A stretch of 64,000 bases of DNA. It comes from Asterias amurensis (lineage: Eukaryota > Echinodermata > Asteroidea > Forcipulatida > Asteriidae). The notes below the pieces were generated by a model. It was given only the letters and a program-made list of their open reading frames with translations. It searched no databases and was not told the origin of the DNA. Within the stretch, counting starts at the first letter, position 1. The number at the start of each line of letters is the position of its first letter. Shown here piece by piece: positions 51,466-62,790 of the stretch. The stretch lies in contig NC_092661.1 of assembly GCF_032118995.1 (NCBI RefSeq), positions 2,234,501 through 2,298,500 on the forward strand, in the 5' to 3' direction. Position numbers and translations under genes: made by a program.

Positions 51466-54400
51466 TTAATCTTTCTTACTGGTAGGGGTCGCTTCACTGG
51501 CAGCCGTACTCGTTCCATTTGTTCTGTGTTTGTTCCCGCCATACGTTGAGCCTTTCGATGTCATGGTTGCGCCGACCATGAACTTACTCAGAATATACAC
51601 TGTAACAAAAAAACATGAGTAAAACAAGAACGAGTTTACTGGCCGAGTCTAACATCACTGGCTTCGACATTAGCAACCCAGCATTACCAGAAATGTGGAG
51701 TGTAGTGGCCCAGCAGATTGTGGTTCTCGAGTCTCGGTCGGACACTTGTGTCCTTCAGCAAGACACTTAACCGTTATTGCTTCGTCCTTCGGATGGGACA
51801 TTAAGTCGTTGGTCCCGTGTGTTTTGTAATGCATGTCAAAGACCCCAGTGCACTTAGGGTAAATAGAAGGGGTTCACCCCGTTGTTCCTGGTTTGAATGG
51901 CTGCATAATGTACTGTGCAGCTCTGAAGGCTTTTTAATTCACAATATCAACCTCTACCCTCGCAGGTACCCATTTATACCCCTGGGTGAAGAGAAGCAGT
52001 TATAGTAAAGTATCTTGCTCTAGGACACAAGTGTCACGACCGGGATTTGAACCCACACTCCGGTGACTTAGCATCAGAACTTGAATTTGATGCTCTTAAC
52101 CACTCGGCCACGACACTCTACATAAGAGGGAAAAGTGTTTACTTACACGCAAGTACGACACCCAGTGCAGTTGCCGACGCCAGCAGAGAGCCTGTGGTCA
52201 GCACAGTGATGAGGTAGTACAGAGCTGGGAACCCAAGGAATGATAACCAGAACACCTCCACGAAGATCGGCGACCACTTGGAAGGGAACGGGATCGTCTT
52301 GCGGTGGTTGCAACCCTCGAAAGTTTCATTTTGAACGAAATGCTCGTATAGCATATCCTAGTTGCCATGGAAAATAGAAAAAGAGGAATTTGTTTCAGTA
52401 TAAAAACCGGGAAAAAATATGCAACCCTTGAAGGTTATATGTTGGACAAAATGCTAATAGAGTCTACCTGGTTGCCATGGGAAATAGAAGAAGAGCAGTT
52501 TTTAATGAGAGACTTTTGGGATGCTTGGTGGCAGCAGACTTACCAGGTAATTTCCATTGTACTTGGTAAAGTGCACATGCTCAGAACTATGTAAACAATG
52601 GACTCTACCTGGTTAGTCTGCTGCCACCTAGCGTTCCAAAGTCTCCCATTGAGTTCTGATTCAATAGGCAATTTGCGAGTTAGATTTGAATAATGTCTAG
52701 TACATAGACTTGCTTAGTCACAATGTACCGCTTACATTTCAATTCCTCAGACTATAGAGACAGTTTCTATATCAAATGGTTCGGGGCAAGCCTTTGTATA
52801 GCAACCTCCAGATGAGCAAACCCTGGTACTATTGTGCTATACACATCCATTCAGAATTGTGTTCGGGTGTTCACCGTCTCTTACGTAACTAAAGCAAAAG
52901 CTTGCCCCTCATCATGTGACATAGCAACTGTCTGTACAGTCTAAAGAATTCAAACTAAAGTGGTAACTTGTGGTCAAACACAATATAATACCAAACAATA
53001 TTCAAACTTAAAATGCAAACGGCTTGCTTATACAACACACAATTTCCCTTGTTTGGCAGAGCAAATTGCTGCACAAAGTGTAGCAATTGCTACTCAAAAA
53101 TCATTAGTCAGTGTGAACAAAATCTGTCGATGGAAATATTTTGCTAAGCGCCGAAACCGTTCTCATACCTTTTCCTTGTAGAGATCGTGGATGAATTTCA
53201 CCTGGCCCTCTTCGTCTTTAGGAACGTCTTCAATTGGTATTCTCCTGAAACGAAAAAAAAACATGGGCAGTTTCGTTATCAAAAGAAAACAAGCGCTAAA
53301 ATCTATTATAACACACCTCTTGCTTGTTCTGTATTCTGGTTGGCTGAAACACGGTCACGTGGGATGAACTAATATAGGCTAGTGATCGCGCGCGCGTGTT
53401 TTGAGGGATTAGTACCTGAGCGGGTACTAGTCTTTGCAAATAGTACCCGCGGTAACAGCGCCCTCTTTTGACTTGAACTGTGAACAAACTACAAAATTCC
53501 CTTTTCTGTTATTATTTGACATTTTAAGACCGAGCTGTGTTATAAAACACATATTGACTGGCATAATTCGGTAACGTCTATTCCCCCTTGGGCCTATGAG
53601 TGACCAGAAGAGGGGCCTATTTCCCTCGGCCTTCAGCCTCAGGAAATAGGTCGCTCGTCTGGTCACTCAAAGTCCCTCCCGGGAATAGATATATACTAGT
53701 TACCTCGTTGCCAGTCAATATGTGTATGATAGATGATAGTTTTGCATCAGGGATCTATCTTTCTATCTATCTATCCTATCTAGCCTATGTCGCTCCACTC
53801 TTCATCACCATTCCACCTGGATCTTTCTTGTGCTTGTTACATCCATGTGACGTTTCTGAATTCCCTGATGTCGTCCATCGAACGCCTGTATGGTCTGCCT
53901 CTTCGTCTCGTGGGATATAGAATATAATATACCGCATTACTCAGAAGGGGGAAATAGGCTTTGAACTGAAGTCTTTGCATTCTAAACCTGAACTTTGGGA
54001 GTTTGGCCTAACAACGTTGACTTGAAACAAGGTCTTCAGACTGTTTCCTACAAAAGCCTGCCTGTGAAATCTGGCAAGTTCTATGGTTTTATCTTCATGA
54101 TTTTTGAGAATGTGGTAAGAACACCGGACTCGAGCTCTTGTGTTTGTGATCAGCAGATTGTGGGTCTTGAGTCTCGATCGGACATTTGTGTCCTTCAGCA
54201 AGCCACTTAACCATTATTGCTTCGTCCTTAAAAACAAGAGGGTTTGTGTGTTTTTGTTGTTTTCAATAGTTTTGTCAAACAAATTTAACTCCTAAGCACA
54301 GTGTAGCCCAAGTAAATATTTGAAGAATTGTTCTTGCTTTGCCAACATGAATAAAAATCTTCTTTAAAGCCATTGGACCCTTTCGGTTCAGACAAAAAAT

Positions 54401-57400
54401 AAATGTTCACAGATTTACAAATAACTTACAGGGTTTACAGAAGGCAATGGTGAAAGACTTCTCTTGAAATATTATTTCATGAAATGCTTTACTTTTTGAG
54501 AAAACAGCAAAACAAAATAAATTCTTGTTAACGAGAATTACAAATTTATTTTAAACACATGTCATGACACGGCGAAACGCGCGGAAACGAGGGTGGGTTT
54601 TTCCGTTGTTTTCTCCCGACTCCGATGACCGATTGAGCCTAAATTTTCACAGGTTTGTTATTTGATATAGAAGTTGTGGTACACAAAGTGTGGGCCTTGG
54701 ACAGCACTGTTTACAGAAAGGGTCCAATGGCTTTAAGTTGTTGGTCCTGTGTGTCAAGTAATCAACCGCAATGGAAGATCACTGGGCAAACTTAAACATA
54801 ATTTTGAACAATAAAAAAATGACGAGAGCAGGACTTGGACATGCGACTTCCGGACTAACGTGCTGGGCACTCTCCTGACTGAGCCATCTAGCCTTATTAC
54901 ATGCAAACCATAGTATGGCAAACCTTTTCTATATACCAGAATAAGGTTACCAGCAAAACTACTTTATCAAAAGTATAATTTGTAACTGGTACCCTGCTCA
55001 TTTCTGCTACGCAGACAATTAAGCAATATTTTCTGCTTGAATATTGAAATTGGGCCCATGGAAGGGGCAGCAGATGGGGTTATAAATACACCTACTTTGC
55101 ATGGAAATTGAAGATAAATTTCTTTCCCCTCATAAGGTTCAGCATTGTTGGTTCGTATTCCGATTTGCTCACAGCAAACGTGAGGTCATAAATTGCAGGC
55201 ACTGCAACAGAAAAGAAAACAGAAAAGTGTTTATTGGAAATGATACCCTCCTAAAAATACCGATGGGTTGACATGGCCAATTCTGTTTCCTTATTTTAAA
55301 AACGTAACTTTTGGTAAAGCCACAGCTAAAGCCTAAGCCAGGTCCGAAGCCTCAGCCATGACCCCCAAAATGGTCTGAGAGGTCAAACTGAGGGTCAACA
55401 GCTTTTAATGTATTCATGTATTCATGGTTGAGAATCATTGCAGACATAAAGGTCTCAAACAAGTATCCAAATTTTTGGTGGTATGTTCAAAAAATGACAT
55501 TTTCAACATTGACTTGGTTTGAAAATGGGAAAAAACCATGGGTCATTATTTAATTATTGACCCCATTTAAAAACAAAAGCAGTGTTTTAATTACCTTTTC
55601 CATCAAACGCTTCCATAGCAACGACAAAACCCTTTGTTCTTGGAGTGAGGTGGTGTTTTAACTCTGGCAATCCTTTTTCTTTTGCGAATGCGATTCCCTT
55701 GGCGTGTTTCTCAGGTGTGAACCGTGTTCCTTCACAGAACATTAATATCTGAAAAATAAAAAATAAAAACAATACAAAATGTAATTCAAAACCACTAACT
55801 TTTGAAACTTTATTTGTAAAAAAAATGAAAAAATGTTTGTTAATGTAAAATACTCAAGTAACTTCTTTATTTAACTCAAAGTATCAAAATACTTAGAAAA
55901 AATATTGGCCATTGAAATACTGTATGCGTTATAGGCATTGTGCATGCACAACTGCATGCAATGCATTATGGGTAATTACAAATTCCATTAAAACAACCAC
56001 TTCCGATCGAAACTATTCAATTATTCTTACGCCAAAACGTGTAGAAAAATATCCCGAACAAATTGATGCAACTTTGCGGAAAGTTAATGACATCTTTTGT
56101 TTTAGTAATAATTTGCACTTCAAACCGTGGGTAGTAGTCACATATGTTTGTGTATAGGTATTTTTCAGTACAAATTAATTTTATGCCTTAAACTAATGAG
56201 TAAGGAAAATAATGAGCTTGGGTGACGCCAGGCTCCACAGCAATACACTTGTCTGTGATGAATTTTTGCGGGGGAAAGGTCGCCCTCGGTGTGACTTGCT
56301 TACTTTCGCAAGTTGCCCTTGTTGTGTGGTCTACCCCCTAACAAAGAATCAAAAAATAGAAGCTAACTGCACCATTGATACATCAGTCCTGCATAGCGAG
56401 ACACCAAGACTAGGTCCTACTTCCAAAACCTATAAACACAAAAACTGGCTAAGCACAGGAAAATCTCGCTTAGCATGGACTGGTTACTAGCTAAATTTAT
56501 TTTTCTTTTTACTTTGTTGCAACAGGTGTCAGTGTCCCACATATTTTTTGTTTGACTTAGCAATTAAAGTTGCTCCGCAGTATTTTCTGATTAACATCTT
56601 TATGAAATTGGGCAACTGTCTCTAAATGCTGGTACAATCTAGTCATTGTCATGAGGTGGAGACTGAAGAATTTTTGAGGTGTTGATCTCCATAGTGTTAA
56701 GGCCGAGTCACACTGCAGCGATAACAAAAACGATAACGATCACGACGCTGAGAAAACGCGTTCTATTGGTTGAATTGCTCCACGCAGCCTACCAATTCAA
56801 CCATAATATGCGTTCTCTTTGAGTCGTGATTGTTTTCGTTCTCGTTAACGTTGCAGTGTGACTCTGCCTTTAGCCAGAGGGTTGTCTGTGTATCTTTTGG
56901 CAGCCTGTTTTAAATGTGGACACCTTGTTCTATCTGTCACTTAAATTTAAATGCAAAATTTGGACACACGTTTTTTTTTTAAATATCCAGCAAGTTTGAA
57001 CATCCTTTTCTTAAAACCTGGCTAAAACTTTGTGGTCTCTTTATAGGGATTCAGAGGTTTCAGTGTAGAGTCGGCACTGCTCTGATAAACAATTTGGACA
57101 CACAGTTTTTGAAATTTCCAGCAAATTTGGACATCCTTTTCCTAAATCCTGGCTAAAACCTTGCTTGTCTCTTTATAGGGATTCAAAAATTTCAGTACAG
57201 AGGAAAAAAAACTCACCATACAATGTATCGGATATGTGATATAGCTCCTGAAACCGGCGATCATGTTCTTCTTGTCCTTTGTGAAGTCCCGTTTCACGAA
57301 GATCATTTCCAGCATGGAGAACGACCATCCGACGAGGGGAACGTACTTAAGATCATTCTTCATCAGACATTTAGCATTCTGTTAAAGCAATCGCACAACA

Positions 57401-59698
57401 CCGGTAAACAATATCATCCAAAGGACCACACTTCATGTATCACAATTAGATATAAAGTAACAAACCTGTAAAAATTTAGGCTCAATTGGTCATCGGAGTT
57501 GGGAGAAAATAACGGGAAAACCCACTCTTGTTTCTGCATGTTTCGCCGTGCATTGAGATGTGTTTAAAATAAATCTGTTATTCTCACTATACAGAATTGA
57601 TTATTGTTTTAATGTAATCTTAAAAAGTAAAGCATTTCATGGAATAATATTTCAAGAGAAGTCTTTCACCATTACCTTCTGTAAACCCTGTGAGTTGTTT
57701 GTAAATCTGAACTTTTATAATTTTTGTTCTGTTCAGAAAGTGTCCAATGGTTTTAACGGAAACCCAAAAATGAAGACATCTATGATTTTTGCGACTACCG
57801 TTTTCCAACTACTCAGTTAATTGTGGCACCATGACTACTTCAAAACGACTCTAGAATACCTGTTCCGTGAACCAATTGTGTCGCTCACGACTATTCGTGA
57901 CAACATTATTTACTTACGAAACACAATCAGACATCAGTGAGACAATCCTTCAATCCTTTCAGCAGGAATTTTACTATATTGCGCCTGTGGCAAACATTTG
58001 AAAGTGTCAAAGCCACGACTATTAGAGGCCAACTAGTCGAGTGGTAAATTTCACTAATCACCCCGGCCTAATTATGATTGACCTACTTTTAAAATGCCGA
58101 AACGATCGGCAAGAGCCCAGACTGCAAGCCAATCAACGTCCTCTTTGTGGTTGGCTGTGATGACGGCGTGCTCCGTGCCGACATATTCCAAGAATTTTTT
58201 ATCAGCAACGAGCCTCGTCTCTGTTCCGGACCAGTGGTCGCACAGCCACACCATCTCTGTCAATATAACAGAACTAGTTAGTACAACTTAGATATCATCA
58301 GAATATGATGACGACCCTGCAAGGTTTAAAGACAGTGGACACTATCGGTAATTGTCACAGACCTGTCTTCTCACTTGGTGTATCTCAACATATATGCATG
58401 AAATAATAAACCTGTGAAAGTTTGAGCTCAATTGGCCGTCGCAGTTGTGAGATAGTAATGAAAGAAAAAACTTCCTTGTCACACGAAGTTGTGTGTGTTC
58501 AGATGGTTGATTTCGAAACCTTAAGTTCTAAACTTGAGGTCTCGAAATCAAATTCATGGAATATAACTTCTTTCACGAAAACTACATCACTTCAGAGGGA
58601 GCCGTTTCTCACAATGTTTTATACTATCAACCTCTTCCCATTACTCGTTACCAAGTTAGGTTTTATGATTATTTTGAGTAATTGCAATAGTGTCCACTGC
58701 CTTTAAAGGAACACGTTGCCTTGGATCGGACGAGTTGGTCAAAACAAAAGCGTTTGTAACCGTTTTTTATAAAATGCATATGGTTGGAAAGATGTTTTAA
58801 AAGTAGAATACAATGATCCACACAAGTTTGCCTCGAAATTGCGTGGTTTTCCTTCTACTGTGCGAACTAACATGGTCGGCCATTTATGGGAGTCAAAATT
58901 TTGACCCCCATAAATGGCCGACGTGTTTAGTCGACGAGGTAAAAGGAAAACCACGCAATTTCGAGGCATGTTTGTGTGGATTATTGTATTCTACTTTTAC
59001 AACATCTTTCTACCCATATGCATTTTATAAAAAACGGTTACAAAGGCTTTTCAAAGACCAACTCGACCGATCCAAGGCAACGTGTTCCTTTAAACGACAG
59101 TTTAAGCATCAGTCACTACTCTGTAATTTCCATTCATAAATGCCCTTTTGTTAAAAGGCAACAGTTTCAGAAATTCTAGACAATCTGCCACTTGTTTCCT
59201 TTGCTAGTTTTAAAATTGTCAAAATGTTTTGTGAAAATGTTTTGTGCGCGTCAGATGGTGTGTATGATGCAGCACGCCTACAGACTTATTACACGCTGTT
59301 ACTAATAGCTACGTTTGTTTTTTTGTTTAACTGGAGTACATGAGCTTACGAGCCCAACGACCAAAGCCAGCTGGTCTTAAACAGCTCCAGCTGGTCATTA
59401 TTATCAACACCCCCTTGTGACGCGCTCTCCACCAATAGGAATAGCGAAACTGTCTGGGGTATTTATGTATGCCAGGTTGTTATTATGGGTGAGAGCCTTG
59501 GTGTTAACTGTACTTACGTGCCCAGTGCATGTAGATAATCTTGCAGACGATAACTTGATACAAACTCTTGCTGAAGGGGTAGACAAGGAATAACGTCAGA
59601 AGCTGAAGCAAAATAACGATGATCCCGCTGATAAGGAATGTCATGCTGAGGACCATCACACACAGCGGGGATTCCTTCACAGACGACAGTAAACCCAT
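51466..59698 (-). CDS. AGPAT3/AGPAT4: 1-acyl-sn-glycerol-3-phosphate acyltransferase, AGPAT3/4 type, 8 coding exons
   Basis: This membrane enzyme of the ER/Golgi transfers an acyl chain from acyl-CoA to lysophosphatidic acid, giving phosphatidic acid for glycerolipid synthesis. Minus-strand exons: 59698-59518, 58256-58087, 57378-57217, 55748-55595, 55201-55096, 53244-53169, 52357-52147, 51599-51466 (1194 bases, 397 codons plus TAA; human AGPAT3 and AGPAT4 have about 376-378). A hydrophobic segment spans about 13-40. Motif I NHKEDVD (HX4D) is near residue 96-102 and motif III FCEGTRF near 175-181. LKHHLTPRTKGF and RIPIEDVPKDEE are strongly AGPAT4-like. Two hydrophobic segments follow at about 315-360. 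The C-terminus is Ser/Thr/Lys-rich. The start MGLL is like AGPAT3, so I do not choose between the paralogues; it may be the pre-duplication homologue. All donors are GT. Confidence 0.95.
51650..52120. mobile_element. Two converging SINE family 2 copies in AGPAT intron 7
   Basis: A plus-strand copy (TCTCGGTCGGACACTTGTGT, CAGCAAGACACTTAACCG, CTTCGGATGGGACATTAAG) meets a minus-strand copy. The minus copy has head TGGCCGAGTGGTTAAGAGCA with ATCCCGGTCGTGACACTTG, ending at about 52120. Confidence 0.75.
53305..53715. repeat. Dispersed repeat G, second copy
   Basis: It is collinear with 49161-49480. It carries an extra segment near 53590-53680 with an inverted pair (GACCAGAAGAGGGGCC, CTATTTCC, centred on GCCTTCAGCC). 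Confidence 0.7.
53779..53925 (-). mobile_element. LINE ORF2 C-terminal fossil
   Basis: Minus-strand translation gives RRRGRPYRRSMDDIREFRN then, past a stop, AQERSRWN. This matches the RGRP...w.DDi...AqDR..W tail of LINE endonuclease/reverse-transcriptase proteins. It is dead and short, in AGPAT intron 5. Confidence 0.7.
54363..54737. mobile_element. TIR-E MITE
   Basis: Complete ends TTTAAAGCCATTGGACCCTT and GGGTCCAATGGCTTTAA match each other (GGACCC instead of the family's usual GGACAC). Confidence 0.9.
56702..56876. mobile_element. Short foldback MITE, AGTCACACTGCAGCG type
   Basis: GAGTCACACTGCAGCGATAA and TTAACGTTGCAGTGTGACTC are inverted ends. It is a sister of the element at 13826. Confidence 0.8.
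57382..57757. mobile_element. TIR-E MITE abutting the AGPAT exon 3 acceptor
   Basis: Its left terminus lies one base beyond the acceptor dinucleotide of exon 3 (57379-57380). The 3' end of that intron, including the pyrimidine tract, is therefore element sequence. The right end is AAGTGTCCAATGGTTTTAA. Confidence 0.85.
58325..58706. mobile_element. TIR-A MITE fused end-to-end with foldback B
   Basis: It is a complete copy whose terminal CCTTTAAAGG is shared with the neighbour starting at 58702. It begins 69 bases upstream of AGPAT exon 2. Confidence 0.9.
58702..59094. mobile_element. Foldback MITE B
   Basis: It is a complete copy in AGPAT intron 1 with a palindromic centre CCATTTATGGGAGTCAAAA. 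Ends match the 11902 copy almost exactly. Confidence 0.9.
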
Positions 59699-59830
59699 AG
59701 TGAGGCTTGGTGGACAGATTGTCCGTCACACGTTAGATGATATGAAGACAAAGTTGAAGAACAGTTCAGTTCTGTTTCACTACATGCCCAGTTTGTTCTT
59801 CAGGTACGTAATGTCAGATAGATTCTCAAT
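59699..59830 (-). other. AGPAT 5' untranslated leader
   Basis: An acceptor in transcript sense (TTGTCTTTTCCAG|ATTGAG) opens 132 leader bases before the ATG at 59698. A further non-coding exon must lie to the right and was not identified; the GC-richer block near 63540-63720 is one possible promoter. Confidence 0.6.
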
Positions 59831-59879
59831 CTGGAAAAGACAAGACAAAGAGAATTCATGATAAGTTTCTTTGACTACA

Positions 59880-60320
59880 TCTTAAAGGGATGGTATTGAC
59901 CCATTTCACCTGACGTCATCAGCAGAAAAATCTTGAATGCGCCATACTGGTGGGCAATTTCACTGTGCGTTTTTATGTATGTAAAGTAAAGTGTGCAATT
60001 TAGGCCATGCGGCGTTAATACACGTAAACCTAACTGCCCACCAACATGGTGAGCGTCAATACTTTGTTTGGTAATCATTCTTTAATGGCAATGACAACTT
60101 TTTGTTAGAATTCTACAGCAGCTTTCGATAGTATCAATGCATTTTGAGAAACATTTCACTTCAAAATGGCGTGGTGGATTATATAAAAAGATAAACAAAA
60201 TTATCCCTCAAAATTTGAACCTGAGAAGCGTTACTGTCTCGAGTTGTGCATTCCTATTAGGGAAATCATTCTTCCTGCTTGGACATATTCACTCCAGATT
60301 TTCGGCGGTACCTCAAAAAT
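59880..60320. repeat. Two dispersed repeat segments
   Basis: 59890-60060 shares GCCATACTGGTGGGCAAT and ACACGTAAACCTAACTGCC with 34860-34990. 60110-60310 parallels 33495-33735. They occur in the opposite relative order from those loci, so they are separate families. Confidence 0.5.
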
Positions 60321-60776
60321 GAGACTCAAGCGGATCAAAATTTAATGTACATGTAACCATTTCAAGCAAAAATTTAGCGTAAATTTGGTTAACCTATCAG
60401 GAAATGTTGCTCTTTAGGGCAACTGTTAATATCCTTTTCCAAGCAAAATCAACTCCCAGTGAATATGCTAAAATAATTAAAGTAAACACAAGGAAGGACA
60501 ATGGGAATTGGGGATGAGAAAGACACACTATCCCAGGCTAGCAGACAAAAGGAATGACTTGCATAATTTGCAATGGGAGTCTTTTTAGAAATAATCAATA
60601 CATGTACATGACATACATGTACACGTACATGTAGACTGGATCCCACTCACTGGTCATTTCCCCACTGTTCTCAGAGGTGAGAACAAAAGATCATGACCAC
60701 TCAACTATAAATAGATTTTCTAAAATGTCTCCCATTGATCTTTCCAACTTATGGTCATAAACCTGCCCCTTCCCTC

Positions 60777-60797
60777 CACCCCCCCCCCCCCCCCCGC
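60777..60797. repeat. Poly-C tract
   Basis: A run of about 18-20 cytosines is broken once by G, just outside a foldback element. Confidence 0.9.
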
Positions 60798-60826
60798 CCC
60801 AATGTCGGGTCATTCACTATTTTTTG

Positions 60827-61110
60827 CATTTGTACCAAAGATTATAGAGCACCGTAGGCGCAAGATGCCGAACTGAAGCTTTATCTATTGCTGTAACGTG
60901 AAATACGCATGGGCGCCATTTCAGCAAGTGAATGTTTTGTTTCCCATTGATAGGAATGGTCATAATTATCTGCACTAATCTGCACTGATCTATTGTTGTA
61001 TCAAAAGAGTTACTTGCCGAAATGGCGTCCAGTGGGATATCACATTTCAGCCCGAGAGTCGCATCTTGCGCCTACGGCGCACTATAATCTTTGATTTGTA
61101 CCATAGGCCT
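60827..61110. mobile_element. Foldback MITE
   Basis: TTTGTACCAAAGATTATAG, CGTAGGCGCAAGATGC and GGCGCCATTTC on the left are mirrored by GCATCTTGCGCCTACGG, CTATAATCTTTG and TTTGTACC on the right. The copy is about 280 bases and was seen once here. Confidence 0.85.
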
Positions 61111-61290
61111 TTTTGCTTGGTTTGCAACAGCGTCCTTTTGGTTGGTAAGCAAGAACTTTTGCAATCAGCTAAATTCTGTTCACTCATTGTATGAGCAGAT
61201 TACACACATCATGCTATGAGGATTTATTAAGATTATTAAAACAACTCTCAGTTATCTTGCTGTGCCATTTGCGAAAGTCAAGCCAATAAC

Positions 61291-61679
61291 ATTAGAGGCA
61301 GTTGACACTGTTGGTAATTACTCAAAATAATTATCAGCATAAAACCTCACTTGGTTACAAGCAATGGAGAGCTGTTGATAGTATAAAAAACATTGTGAGA
61401 AACGGCTCCCTCTGAAGTGACGTAGTTTTCGAGAAAGAAGTAATTTTCCACGAATTTGATTTCGAGACCTCAAGTTTAGAATTTGAGGTCTCGAAAATAA
61501 GCATCCTGAAAGCACACAACTTTGTGACAAGGGTGTTTATTCTTTCATACATGTAGTTATCTTGCAACTACAATGACCAATTGAGCTCAAATTTTCACAG
61601 GATTTTATGCATATGTTGAGACACACCAAGTGAGAAGACTGGATTTTTATAATTACCAATAGTGTCCACTGCCTTTAAA
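61291..61679. mobile_element. TIR-A MITE
   Basis: It is a complete copy with ends GGCAGTTGACACTGTTGG and CAATAGTGTCCACTGCC. A foldback D element follows directly. Confidence 0.9.
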
Positions 61680-61682
61680 CAC

Positions 61683-61885
61683 CAGGGCCCAATTTCATAA
61701 AGCTGTTTTAAAAGCAGAAAATACTGCTTGACAAATTTCTTTGCTAAGCAAATATTTAGTGTCCGCACCACCAGTCACAACAATGTAAACTTGAAGTAAT
61801 TTTGGCTGGTAACCTGTTTCTGTTAAGCAATAGATTTCTGTGCTCAGCAAGTTTATGTGCTAACAAGCTTTATGAAATTGGACCC
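61683..61885. mobile_element. Foldback MITE D
   Basis: Ends AGGGCCCAATTTCATAAAGC and GCTTTATGAAATTGGACCC are separated from the preceding MITE by only a few bases. Confidence 0.85.
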
Positions 61886-62429
61886 AATTGCTCATCGATG
61901 TTGTTTAAACTAAAATACTTACATCCCAAGTTTGAGTATTTCTCATCAACCAATACCAGCGATTAATCATGTACTAAAATATTTACCAGATTCTCGTTCA
62001 ATCTATTTTGTTATCACCAAAAAATGTGGTACGGTTAAAGTCCAATGTGTAAACTACTAAGAGTTGAAGCTTTTGATGTCAGTGAAGAAAAATATTAACT
62101 GTGATTTTGACGGTATGGTACCTTTTGTTTGTATAGTTTTTGTTTGCATTGTCCAAAGTGCATTTAACGCAGGATGATACAACTAATACAACATAGTGCT
62201 AATTTTTTATTTACTGATGGTTTTTGTGTTAGAAACTGATAAGATTTGTCGTTCTGCTTGGTATTTGAATACAAACAAAACATAAATACAAAGAAAATAC
62301 TTGTGTGTTGTGTTGTGCTTTTTTTTAAAGTTCTTAAATGGGGCCTGAAATTTGTCTATATTGAGAGAGCAAGACCAGTGTCATTTTGCAAGGAACACTT
62401 CCACACACACAGGCCTGCATGGCCTGTAT

Positions 62430-62790
62430 GCTTAAGGGCACCAAGGCATTTTCTTCTTGGTAAAGGGCACCCTATGATGAAATTACAAATTTGTACTGGA
62501 GCATTTCAACGGCACCAAGGCAATGACCTGGGGACACGCCACGCAGGCAATCACCCTCATTGTCACCGTGAAGTATTTAGCCTGTGCTTCGTATTTTGAA
62601 AGAGCAAGGGCACCAAGGCGTTTTCTCCTAGGTTAAGGGCACCCTATGAGGAAATTCATTTCAAGGTACCAAGGCAATGATCAGGGGGCATGGAGGCGAT
62701 CAAAGTATCAGGCCTGCATACAAGATTTGGAGGGGCACCCCGGTCAAGACCAGGGCAACAGAGGTCATGGTCTCCATTGTCTCAGTGTAA
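62430..62790. repeat. Imperfect tandem duplication, about 172-bp period
   Basis: GGGCACCAAGGC is followed by TTTTCT, AAGGGCACCCTATGA and later ACCAAGGCAATGA. The block occurs at about 62436 and again at about 62608. The plus strand is open for up to 117 codons, but the peptides are compositionally odd and match nothing I know. Confidence 0.6.

Noticed and set aside
62246..62599. 117-codon plus-strand frame
   Set aside because: It runs through an imperfect tandem repeat; the peptide has no recognisable domain and no neighbouring exons.
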